Part shown: positions 1 through 5,736 of the stretch, one piece after another
Position numbering within the stretch: the stretch's first letter is position 1
Layout: each line of letters starts with the position of its first letter
Assembly (NCBI GenBank): GCA_013696045.1
Contig: JACCZH010000271.1
Coordinates: 1-9,031 of the forward strand
Reading direction: 5' to 3'
Length of the DNA: 9,031 nt
Source: Chloroflexia bacterium
GTDB lineage: Bacteria; Chloroflexota; Chloroflexia; Thermomicrobiales; CFX8
Notes under the pieces: generated by a model
What the model saw: only the letters and a program-made list of their open reading frames with translations
Databases searched by the model: none
Told to the model about the DNA's origin: nothing
Position numbers and translations under genes: made by a program

Positions 1-1
1 G

Positions 2-142
2 TTCAAGGAGCGTATCGCCGACGATCCTGACGAGCGCAACTCGCCATTCTGGATCTTCTGGGACGCGCCGAAGCTCGACAAGGGTGAGCGGGAATTCCTC
101 GGCATCGAGGCACTCGATGTCTCCGACATCACCGACTACTGA
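2..142 (+). CDS. 3' end of an unrecognised protein gene (partial)
   Basis: An open frame enters from the left edge and ends at TGA (140-142), giving 46 residues that finish in DVSDITDY. The stretch is coding-like, with GC-rich third positions, a mixed soluble composition, and an aromatic cluster (PFWIFWDAP) followed by a charged KLDKGEREF segment. There is no membrane segment and no motif I can tie to a family, so I assign no function. The beginning lies outside the window. The same frame stays open after the TGA for 44 more codons to a TAG at 275-277, so the TGA could be a genuine stop or a nonsense mutation inside a longer gene. Confidence 0.6.
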   Translation, partial: FKERIADDPDERNSPFWIFWDAPKLDKGEREFLGIEALDVSDITDY

Positions 143-277
143 CTGGCTGAGCTTGAAAAAGCAGACCTGCCTCTCATTGATGTACCTGAGGCCGGCCTAT
201 ATGACGTGACCGTTGCCGACGCCCTGCGCTGGGCGCGGCAAACGTACCCGAGCCGACATGAGAAGGCACTCGGCTAG
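143..277 (+). other. Coding-like in-frame extension after a TGA; possible remainder of an interrupted gene
   Basis: Directly after the TGA at 140-142 the same frame runs 44 sense codons to TAG (275-277). The predicted peptide starts LAELEKADLPLID and ends RWARQTYPSRHEKALG, and it reads like a normal soluble C-terminus. There is no ATG, GTG or TTG in a sensible place and no Shine-Dalgarno, so it is unlikely to be a separate gene. The simplest reading is that the upstream gene once ended at 277 and TGA replaced a sense codon such as TGG, by mutation or base-call error. The alternative is that this is just an untranslated 3' region that happens to stay open. I do not recognise the family. Confidence 0.4.
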
Positions 278-304
278 ACCAAAATGAACCTCGTCGGCTG
301 AGCT

Positions 305-342
305 AACCCGCTGGAATAATCCAGCAGGTTATTCTTGTGCTT
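305..342 (+). terminator. Hairpin terminator after the left-edge gene
   Basis: AACC-C-GCTGGA (305-315) pairs with TCCAGC-A-GGTT (320-330), a ten-pair stem with one C/A mismatch and an ATAA loop. The T-rich run ATTCTTGTGCTT follows. It sits 27 bases after the TAG at 277 and before the next gene's promoter, as expected for a factor-independent terminator of the unit entering from the left. The T-tract is imperfect, so efficiency is uncertain. Confidence 0.6.
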
Positions 343-363
343 GATACAGTAAACGTTTACAAC
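335..363 (+). promoter_or_regulatory. Putative sigma-70-type promoter of the flavoprotein gene
   Basis: TTGTGC (335-340) and TACAAC (358-363) are separated by 17 bases, a plausible -35/-10 pair upstream of the ATG at 399. A perfect palindrome fills the space between the boxes and overlaps the -10, which fits repression by a DNA-binding regulator. Both boxes deviate from consensus, so the assignment rests mainly on spacing and position. Confidence 0.35.
349..360 (+). promoter_or_regulatory. LacI-family-like operator palindrome
   Basis: GTAAACGTTTAC is a perfect 12-bp palindrome with a central CG flanked by AAA/TTT, the arrangement typical of LacI/GalR-family operators (compare PurR and CcpA-type sites). 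It lies 38 bases before the start codon at 399, between the putative -35 and -10. No LacI-family gene is inside the window, so the regulator and its effector are unknown. A chance palindrome is possible, but the position argues against it. Confidence 0.5.
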
Positions 364-398
364 GATGTGTATTTCGAGACGCATATAGAAAGATCAAC

Positions 399-1787
399 AT
401 GCCAGAAGTAACCCACTACGACGCTATCGTGATCGGCGCCGGCCAATCGGGGGGACCGCTATCTACCGCGCTTGCGGAGCACGGCTGGAAGACCGCCATC
501 ATCGAGAGAGAGCACGTCGGCGGAACCTGCGTGAACGTAGGTTGTACGCCCACCAAGACGATGATCGCCAGCGCGCGGGTCGCGCACCTTGCACGGCGCG
601 GCGGTGACTATGGCGTGCAAACCGGACCGATCTCGGTTGACATGACCGCGGTCCGTCAACGCAAGCGCGACATTGTGGAGATGTTCCATAAAGGTAGCGA
701 GAGCGCCGTCACCGGCACTGAAGGCGTGGATCTCCTGATGGGCGAGGCACGCTTCACCGGCGACAAGATGGTGCAGGTCACGCTGAACGATGGCGGAGAA
801 ACGACCCTGACGGCGGAGAGGATCTTCATCGACACTGGCACCCGCAACCTCACGCCGCCCATCGACGGTATCGACGACGTGTGTCACTACGACTCCACCT
901 CGATCATGGAGCTGGACGAAGTTCCCAAACACCTGATCGTGATCGGAGGCGGCTACATCGGCCTGGAGTTTGGCCAGATGTTCCGCCGCTTCGGCAGCGA
1001 GGTCACGATCATCCAGCGCGGCGACCAGTTGTTAGGCCGCGAAGATGACGACGTCGCCAACGCTGTGAAAGACATCCTTGAGGACGACGGCATCCGTGTG
1101 TTGCTTCAGAGCGACGCCAAGTGTGTTGAATCCACAAGTAACGGTGTCCAGGTTATCGTCTCCGGCCCCGGAGGAGAAGAGATCATCGATGGGTCGCATC
1201 TCCTGATCGCAGTTGGCCGCACACCGAACACCGATGCACTCGACCCGGCGGCAGCCGGTGTTGACATGGACGAACGCGGCTTCATCAAGGTCAACGAACG
1301 GCTGGAGACCAACATGCCCGGCATCTGGGCGATGGGGGAAGTGGCGGGACAGCCAGCCTTCACCCACATCTCCTACGACGATTTCCGCGTTCTGCGCACG
1401 AACCTCATTGAAGGCGGCAATCGCACCATTACAGACCGTATAGTGTCTTACGTCGCCTACATCGACCCTCAACTCGGCCGGGCGGGACTCTCGGAGAGCC
1501 AGGCGAGGAAGCAAAGGCTCAGCATTAGGGTCGCAGCGATGCCGATGAGCAGCGTCGCCCGCGCTCTGGAAACTGACGAGACGCGCGGCATGATGAAGGC
1601 GATTGTTGACTCCAAAACGGACAAGATCCTTGGTGCGGCAGTCCTCGGCATCGAGGGTGGCGAGACCATGAGCCTGATCCAGACTGCGATGATGGGCGGC
1701 TTGACGTACCAATCCTTGCGTGACGGAATCTACGCTCACCCTACCCTGGCAGAGTCGCTCAACAACCTGTTCGGCCAGTTGGAATAG
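399..1787 (+). CDS. Mercuric-reductase-like FAD/NAD(P) disulfide oxidoreductase
   Basis: This is a 462-residue class I pyridine nucleotide-disulfide oxidoreductase, a cytoplasmic homodimeric flavoenzyme that passes electrons from NAD(P)H through FAD to a redox-active cysteine pair. The sequence shows an N-terminal FAD-binding GAGQSG (13-18) and the active-site CVNVGC (Cys44, Cys49) in the usual GGTC...GCTPTK context. It also has a second nucleotide-binding GGGYIG (183-188), GRTPNTD near 272, the FAD contact region AMGEVAG (311-317), and a dimerisation domain with the His447-Pro-Thr-x-Ala-Glu452 pair. It resembles MerA-like proteins, but it has no N-terminal metal-binding domain and no C-terminal vicinal cysteines (it ends NNLFGQLE). 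True mercuric reductase activity is therefore unlikely and the substrate is unknown. Glu314 replaces the usual Asp of the GD motif. The ATG start follows a modest AGAAAGA ribosome site. The gene appears monocistronic, with a putative LacI-type operator upstream and a hairpin downstream. Confidence 0.93.
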   Translation: MPEVTHYDAIVIGAGQSGGPLSTALAEHGWKTAIIEREHVGGTCVNVGCTPTKTMIASARVAHLARRGGDYGVQTGPISVDMTAVRQRKRDIVEMFHKGSESAVTGTEGVDLLMGEARFTGDKMVQVTLNDGGETTLTAERIFIDTGTRNLTPPIDGIDDVCHYDSTSIMELDEVPKHLIVIGGGYIGLEFGQMFRRFGSEVTIIQRGDQLLGREDDDVANAVKDILEDDGIRVLLQSDAKCVESTSNGVQVIVSGPGGEEIIDGSHLLIAVGRTPNTDALDPAAAGVDMDERGFIKVNERLETNMPGIWAMGEVAGQPAFTHISYDDFRVLRTNLIEGGNRTITDRIVSYVAYIDPQLGRAGLSESQARKQRLSIRVAAMPMSSVARALETDETRGMMKAIVDSKTDKILGAAVLGIEGGETMSLIQTAMMGGLTYQSLRDGIYAHPTLAESLNNLFGQLE

Positions 1788-1792
1788 GAAAA

Positions 1793-1816
1793 CGGGAAGG
1801 TTCTGTAACCTTCCCG
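1793..1816. terminator. Bidirectional hairpin terminator between convergent genes
   Basis: CGGGAAGGTT (1793-1802) and AACCTTCCCG (1807-1816) form a perfect ten-pair stem with a CTGT loop. It begins six bases after the stop of the flavoprotein gene and ends 19 bases from the stop of the convergent phosphatase gene. Read on the minus strand the stem is followed by TTTTCC, so it is a good intrinsic terminator for the phosphatase. On the plus strand the T-run is missing, so termination there may be weaker. Confidence 0.8.
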
Positions 1817-1835
1817 CACCACCTCGAAGCCAAGA

Positions 1836-3842
1836 TTAACGCTTGAAGCGGGCTGGCACGTCACCGCCACCAACTTTGCGACCATCATCGGCCCAGACCT
1901 GGATCACTGTCGGGCGCGCGTACCCGGTTTCATCGTGGGGCCAAGTGCTCACCGGCTCCTCGATCGTGCCACCTTCGCCCGGATGCTGGACCGCGACGAA
2001 GAGGTTGCGATTGTCATCCGTGAAGTCAAAGCTGGCGCACTCGGACCCAGCGACTACGGCCAGAAACTGTTGCAGATTTCCCCGTTCGGCGCCTGACGTC
2101 GGTACCGCGTGCAGCGCGTCGGCATAACCGATAGGCCGTGGCTGACCGTCAGTCGAGATCCAGAGGTTCCCGTCGATGTCAAAGTTAACGTTGTCCGGCG
2201 CGGCGATCGGGCTCACGTTCTCCTTTGGAAAGCCTGCGAAGTACGTGCTTGGATCTCCCGGCAGGCCGCACAGAATGAATATGTCCCAGGTGAACGTGGT
2301 CGAGACGGCATCATCATCGGTTTCAGTCAATTCGATGATGTGACCGTTGACATTCTCGGGACGCGGATTCGCTTCATCGACGCCTGGGTTATCGTCGACA
2401 CCGCGCCGGCTGTTGTTGGTGCAAGCGATGTACACCTTTTTGTTAACCGGATTCTGCTGGATATCCTCCGGCCGGTCCATCTTGGTCGCGCCGAGCGCAT
2501 CCCCGGCCTCGCGCGTTTTGATCATGACATCGCCCTGTGAGGTAAAACCATTCTCTTCAGTCAAGGGACCTTCGCCATAGATGAGAGGCAGCCACTCGCC
2601 GCTACCATCATCATTGAAAGTGGCCACGTACAGCACACCCTCGTCAAGCAGGTTCTGGTTCATACCGCGTTTTGAACGATCCCAGGCGTTGTCCGACACG
2701 AACTTGTAGACATACTCGAATTGAGCGTCGTCACCACTGTAAAATGTGACCCGGCCGCTGGGCGAGTACCCAAAGGTTGCGCCCTCATGGCGGAACCGGC
2801 CCATGGCGGTGCGCTTTACCGGAGTCTGTTCGGGGTTGTATGGATCGATCTCAACGACCCAGCCAAAGCGAAACGCCTCGTTCGGCTCAACTGCGATGTT
2901 GAAGCGTGGGTGGAAACGTTCCCAGAGCCGCTCGGAATCCTCTTCCGGTAGACCGTACCGGTCGTGGACGTCGTAACGGGGATCATCACTGTCGAGATTC
3001 TGGAGATTGCCAAAATACTGGTGAAAATTCTCTTCGCAAGTCAGCACGGTGCCCCAGGGCGTAATGCCGCCAGCACAGTTGTTCAGCGTGCCGAGTACGG
3101 TTTGTGCGTAAGGGTCATCCTGTGTCGTCACCCACTCGTGCTCGGCTGCCGGTCCACTCAAGCGCATCGGTGTCGTGCCGGTGATGCGGCGGTTATATTC
3201 GGAGCGCATGTCAACATACATAATGCCATTGGCGTCACGCGACAACTCCACAATCGTTCCGCCGTGAGCCGCCAGACCGATATTCACCTGCCCGGGGGTC
3301 GGGTTGCCGAACTCATAGCCGGCAAACATGAGTTCTTCATTCGTGTACTCATGGTTTACCCACAACAGACCGCGCTTCGATGCCCGGCCGGGAACAAACG
3401 GAAGGCTGTGAAACCCGATGTAGTCGCAGTTGTAGCCGAATTGTTGAGCCTGGGCTTCAGGGGTCTGGTTCTCAGGATCAAACTCCGGCGCGTCGTGGCG
3501 AATAGGGTCACCCCACCGCAGCAGGGGCGCCCAGGTGTGACCTTCCGACAAGACGATCTGCTGGCTGTCAACCGGTTGAGGCGCAATTGGCGTGAACTTG
3601 ATTGTGCCCGGCTTCATCGAAGCTCCCTGGGCTTCTGCGGGAAAGTTGCCCACGCCGGGAACCGTTAGCACCAACGCGCCGGCCGCGCTCGCAGCACCAG
3701 CCTTCAACAGACCGCGCCGGCTGATCCGCCGTTCCATGAGGTCGGCAAAGATCTCGCCCTTGCCGCCGCCCGAACGAACTACCTCGTCATCCTCGCGGCG
3801 CACGCCCGCAGTCGCACCGATCTCCGTGTCCTTCAGGGCCAT
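1836..3842 (-). CDS. phoX: PhoX-family alkaline phosphatase with Tat signal
   Basis: This 668-residue protein belongs to the PhoX (DUF839) family, secreted iron/calcium-dependent phosphomonoesterases that release phosphate from organic esters under phosphate limitation. A cytoplasmic N-tail precedes the twin-arginine motif SRRGLLK (41-47), an Ala-rich hydrophobic stretch and a likely AEA-Q cleavage near residue 71, so export folded through Tat is expected. Family hallmarks follow in order: NCAGGITPWGT with Cys256, LTCEEN with Cys269-Glu270-Glu271, GRFRHEGA, YSGDD...FEYVYKF, RPEDI, PDNVNFDIDGNLWISTDG and a closing VQHPGEG. These regions supply the metal ligands and active site in the family. 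An in-frame TTG at 3866 would add eight residues, but the ATG at 3842 has an excellent ribosome site five bases upstream and is preferred. No clear Pho box was found. It is transcribed divergently from the membrane-protein gene and ends at a strong hairpin. Confidence 0.93.
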   Translation of the reverse strand: MALKDTEIGATAGVRREDDEVVRSGGGKGEIFADLMERRISRRGLLKAGAASAAGALVLTVPGVGNFPAEAQGASMKPGTIKFTPIAPQPVDSQQIVLSEGHTWAPLLRWGDPIRHDAPEFDPENQTPEAQAQQFGYNCDYIGFHSLPFVPGRASKRGLLWVNHEYTNEELMFAGYEFGNPTPGQVNIGLAAHGGTIVELSRDANGIMYVDMRSEYNRRITGTTPMRLSGPAAEHEWVTTQDDPYAQTVLGTLNNCAGGITPWGTVLTCEENFHQYFGNLQNLDSDDPRYDVHDRYGLPEEDSERLWERFHPRFNIAVEPNEAFRFGWVVEIDPYNPEQTPVKRTAMGRFRHEGATFGYSPSGRVTFYSGDDAQFEYVYKFVSDNAWDRSKRGMNQNLLDEGVLYVATFNDDGSGEWLPLIYGEGPLTEENGFTSQGDVMIKTREAGDALGATKMDRPEDIQQNPVNKKVYIACTNNSRRGVDDNPGVDEANPRPENVNGHIIELTETDDDAVSTTFTWDIFILCGLPGDPSTYFAGFPKENVSPIAAPDNVNFDIDGNLWISTDGQPRPIGYADALHAVPTSGAERGNLQQFLAVVAGSECASFDFTDDNRNLFVAVQHPGEGGTIEEPVSTWPHDETGYARPTVIQVWADDGRKVGGGDVPARFKR

Positions 3843-3847
3843 ACTAT

Positions 3848-3858
3848 CTCCCTCTCCT
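3848..3858 (-). promoter_or_regulatory. Ribosome binding site fixing the phoX start
   Basis: On the minus strand AGGAGAGGGAG lies five bases (ATAGT) before the ATG at 3842. It lies inside the coding sequence if the upstream TTG (3866) were the start, and that TTG has no comparable site. This decides the start in favour of the ATG. Confidence 0.75.
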
Positions 3859-3932
3859 ACAACCAACTCAGTCGCTGCTTTGAGGCTAGGGAGTGGATGT
3901 GTTCGTTCAGTTACAGACGGGCTAGGATTCGG

Positions 3933-3942
3933 TAAGCGCTTA
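3933..3942. promoter_or_regulatory. Palindromic putative operator in the divergent promoter region
   Basis: TAAGCGCTTA is a perfect 10-bp palindrome with a central GCGC, another half-site style used by LacI-family regulators. It overlaps the predicted -35 box of the plus-strand membrane-protein unit. It also lies about 90 bases upstream of phoX on the other strand, so one bound protein could affect both directions. The core differs from the 349-360 palindrome, so it may serve a different regulator. It is short enough that chance cannot be excluded. Confidence 0.3.
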
Positions 3943-3967
3943 ACGTGCGGAATTGGGCCAGTATGAT
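3940..3967 (+). promoter_or_regulatory. Putative promoter of the membrane protein/phosphotransferase unit
   Basis: TTAACG (3940-3945) and TATGAT (3962-3967) are separated by 16 bases. The -10 matches TATAAT at five of six positions and the -35 matches at four of six. The predicted transcription start, about 3973-3976, falls at the first bases of the stem-loop described next, leaving a leader of about 58 nucleotides before the TTG start at 4033. No similarly good promoter was seen on the minus strand for phoX. Confidence 0.45.
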
Positions 3968-3973
3968 GGCAAG

Positions 3974-4014
3974 ATGAAACATGTGACCGGCAGAGGTCAC
4001 TGTTTCCGTTTCAT
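3974..4014 (+). promoter_or_regulatory. 5'-leader stem-loop with an alternative pairing
   Basis: GAAACA-t-GTGACC (3976-3988) pairs with GGTCACTGTTTC (3995-4006), a twelve-pair stem with one bulged T and a GGCAGA loop. A second copy of the outer strand, GTTTCAT (4008-4014), can instead pair with ATGAAAC (3974-3980), so two outer-stem registers compete while the inner GTGACC/GGTCAC stem is kept. It sits at the predicted 5' end of the transcript and just before the ribosome site (GGGTGAGGGA, 4015-4024). It could act as an mRNA 5' stabiliser, an attenuator or a protein-binding site. Read as DNA, the symmetry could also be an operator. It matches no riboswitch class I know. Confidence 0.5.
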
Positions 4015-4032
4015 GGGTGAGGGAACATCGCA

Positions 4033-4860
4033 TTGTTATCGAACAGGGAAACTCCACCGGCGCAGATGCGGCTCCAGATAGGTGTTGCCACGCTCACGAA
4101 GGCGCTCGTCATCGTGGCGGTTGTGCTGGTGATCGTCAGCGTCGCCGGACAATTAGCTGTCCGGGCATTCGACTGGCACCCAGAGCGGGACATCGTCTCG
4201 TTTACAAACATCGACCGCGAGCGCAACATCCCAACGACGTTCCAGGCGGCACTCATGCTTGCCAGCGCGGTTGCGCTCGCCGGCATCGCCGTCATAAAGC
4301 GGTTGGTGAGTGACCGCTGGACACGTCACTGGGCTGGCCTGGCATTGGTTTTTCTATTACTCGGTTGGGACGAAATTGTTGAGGTACATGAACGCTTCAT
4401 CGAGCCACTGCGCAGGGCATTCGACTTGCAGGGGTTCCTGTTTTTTGGCTGGATCATCCCGGCCGGCGTTGCCGTGGCGCTCTTCGCTCTCGCCTACCTC
4501 CGCTTCATGCTCGCCCTGCCGTCGCGGACGCGGATGCTGTTGGTAATAGCCGCCGTCACCTTCGTCACAGGGGCGCTCGTGTTCGAGGCAATTGGCGGCG
4601 CGTACTATGAATCCATCGACCAGAATGCTGACATGACCTACGTGCTCATCGCCACCGTCGAGGAGTCGCTGGAGATGGCCGGGCTCATCATCTTTCTGCA
4701 TGCCGTGCTGGCATATCTGAGCGCTACCATGCAAGGTGGAGCGATCCGCATATCCGGAGAACCTGGGCGCCTCTGGATCGAGGCTCAGAGAGCCGGCGAC
4801 GATACCCTCTCATCCAGCTCTGATAGCAGGGCACGCATAAAGGTGGAACGACAGCGATGA
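4033..4860 (+). CDS. Unrecognised six-helix membrane protein
   Basis: This is a 275-residue integral membrane protein without a family I can name. Hydrophobic segments lie at about 22-46, 69-90, 100-116, 134-160, 167-187 and 203-230. The tail (about 233-275) is polar, Ser/Arg-rich and probably cytoplasmic. Charged residues sit in or next to the membrane helices: D113, E114, E117, H119 and E120 at the end of helix 3, E185 in helix 5, and E210, E211, E214 and H223 in helix 6. This pattern could bind a metal or form a catalytic centre, but that is inference. The start is a TTG at 4033 with GTGAGGGA eight bases upstream. An in-frame ATG at 4066 is the alternative but has a poorly spaced ribosome site. 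The gene overlaps the next one by four bases (ATGA), implying co-transcription and translational coupling with a phosphotransferase. Confidence 0.8.
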   Translation: MLSNRETPPAQMRLQIGVATLTKALVIVAVVLVIVSVAGQLAVRAFDWHPERDIVSFTNIDRERNIPTTFQAALMLASAVALAGIAVIKRLVSDRWTRHWAGLALVFLLLGWDEIVEVHERFIEPLRRAFDLQGFLFFGWIIPAGVAVALFALAYLRFMLALPSRTRMLLVIAAVTFVTGALVFEAIGGAYYESIDQNADMTYVLIATVEESLEMAGLIIFLHAVLAYLSATMQGGAIRISGEPGRLWIEAQRAGDDTLSSSSDSRARIKVERQR

Positions 4861-5642
4861 ATGCGACGGAAGAAGTAGAAATTCCATTTCCAGACGGAAA
4901 TGTGACCGGCGCGACGCGAGTCGGGACCACTGTGCGGCGCAGGACAGGACCGTGGACACCGGCCATTCACCCCCTGCTGCGTCACCTGGAACGTGTCGGC
5001 TTCGAGGCCGCGCCGCGTGTGCTGGACTTCGACGGGCAGGGGCGCGAAGTTCTCAACTATATCGAAGGAGAAACGAGTTCCGATCCCAGGGTGAGCTTTG
5101 GGACGGACGAGGCGCTGGCCGAGGTTGCCCGGCTCCTGCTCCGGTATCACGACGCGACCACCAGCTTCGTACCGGTACTCGACGCACCCTGGCACTTTCA
5201 AGTAGGCGCGCCGACCACCTGCGAGGTCATCTGCAACAACGACATCGCGCCGTGGAACACGGTTGTTCACGATGGGCAGGCGGTTGCCTTCATCGACTGG
5301 GACTTTGCCACGCCAGGACCCCGGATCTGGGACGTCGCGCACGCCCTCTGGCGCTTCGTTCCCCTGTATGATGGCCCCGACTCTGGCACAGTCGCCGAGC
5401 AGTCACGTCGGCTGCGTCTGTTCTGCGACGCCTATGGACTGGGCGACCTTGCAGAGCTTCTACCCACGATCTCCCGGCGACAACGCGCACTTCATGACAG
5501 CATGAAAGCCTGGGCTGAGGCCGGTGAACCCGCGTTCGCCGCCATGTGGCGCGACGGTCACGGCGACATGATCATGCGAGACAACGACTATCTCATCCGC
5601 AACTGGGATGCGTTCGCGCGGGAAATCAACGTGATTGCATAG
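4857..5642 (+). CDS. Aminoglycoside/choline-kinase-fold phosphotransferase
   Basis: This 261-residue protein belongs to the APH/choline-kinase superfamily of ATP-dependent small-molecule kinases. The N-lobe is short: it begins with GNVTGATRVGTTVRRRTGPWTPAIH (about 14-38), then a helix (39-50), PRVLDFD and the EVLNYIEGE hinge (64-72). The catalytic loop ICNNDIAPWN (125-134) has catalytic Asp129 and metal-binding Asn134. FIDWDFATPG (145-154) supplies the Asp147/Asp149 metal-binding element, followed by a helical C-lobe. The first residue of the Brenner loop, usually His, is Asn127. Small proteins of this type are widespread and mostly uncharacterised, so aminoglycoside resistance should not be assumed. 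The ATG at 4857 overlaps the upstream stop as ATGA, with GGTGGA nine bases before it. It is probably the last gene of its unit, since a strong hairpin follows 12 bases after the stop. Confidence 0.85.
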   Translation: MNATEEVEIPFPDGNVTGATRVGTTVRRRTGPWTPAIHPLLRHLERVGFEAAPRVLDFDGQGREVLNYIEGETSSDPRVSFGTDEALAEVARLLLRYHDATTSFVPVLDAPWHFQVGAPTTCEVICNNDIAPWNTVVHDGQAVAFIDWDFATPGPRIWDVAHALWRFVPLYDGPDSGTVAEQSRRLRLFCDAYGLGDLAELLPTISRRQRALHDSMKAWAEAGEPAFAAMWRDGHGDMIMRDNDYLIRNWDAFAREINVIA

Positions 5643-5654
5643 CCAGCACGCTCA

Positions 5655-5682
5655 GTAGCCGCGCAATGTATTGCGCGGCTAC
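5655..5682. terminator. Perfect 12-bp hairpin between convergent genes
   Basis: GTAGCCGCGCAA (5655-5666) and TTGCGCGGCTAC (5671-5682) pair perfectly around a TGTA loop. It lies 12 bases after the phosphotransferase stop and 54 bases beyond the ileS stop. Neither strand has a T-tract after the stem, so it may be a processed 3' end, a terminator assisted by other factors, or a copy of a dispersed palindromic repeat. The rest of 5643-5736 shows nothing else clear. Confidence 0.6.
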
Positions 5683-5736
5683 GGAAAACTATCGTGGCGA
5701 AAGACGTTCACAAGCACCGCACTCAAACGCCACTCG

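Noticed and set aside
140..180. TGA at 140-142 as a selenocysteine codon
   Set aside because: No convincing SECIS-like hairpin follows immediately, the flanks (DY and LAEL) do not resemble known selenoprotein sites, and no selenocysteine machinery is in view.
2964..3668. Plus-strand open frame of 234 codons opposite phoX
   Set aside because: It lies inside the PhoX coding region, has no ribosome site or domain, and the phosphatase motifs on the other strand are unmistakable.
1836..3866. TTG at 3866 as the phoX start
   Set aside because: The ATG at 3842 has a near-ideal ribosome site that the longer reading would place inside the coding sequence, while the TTG has none.
3843..3932. Pho box upstream of phoX
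   Set aside because: The CTGTAACTGAAC-like segment has no second CTGTCAT-type repeat at the right spacing, so phosphate control cannot be read from the sequence.
3974..4080. Small ORF starting at the ATG in the leader hairpin (peptide starting MKHVTGRGHC)
   Set aside because: It has no ribosome site, the peptide is Arg/His-rich without coding character, and it runs into the membrane-protein gene in another frame.
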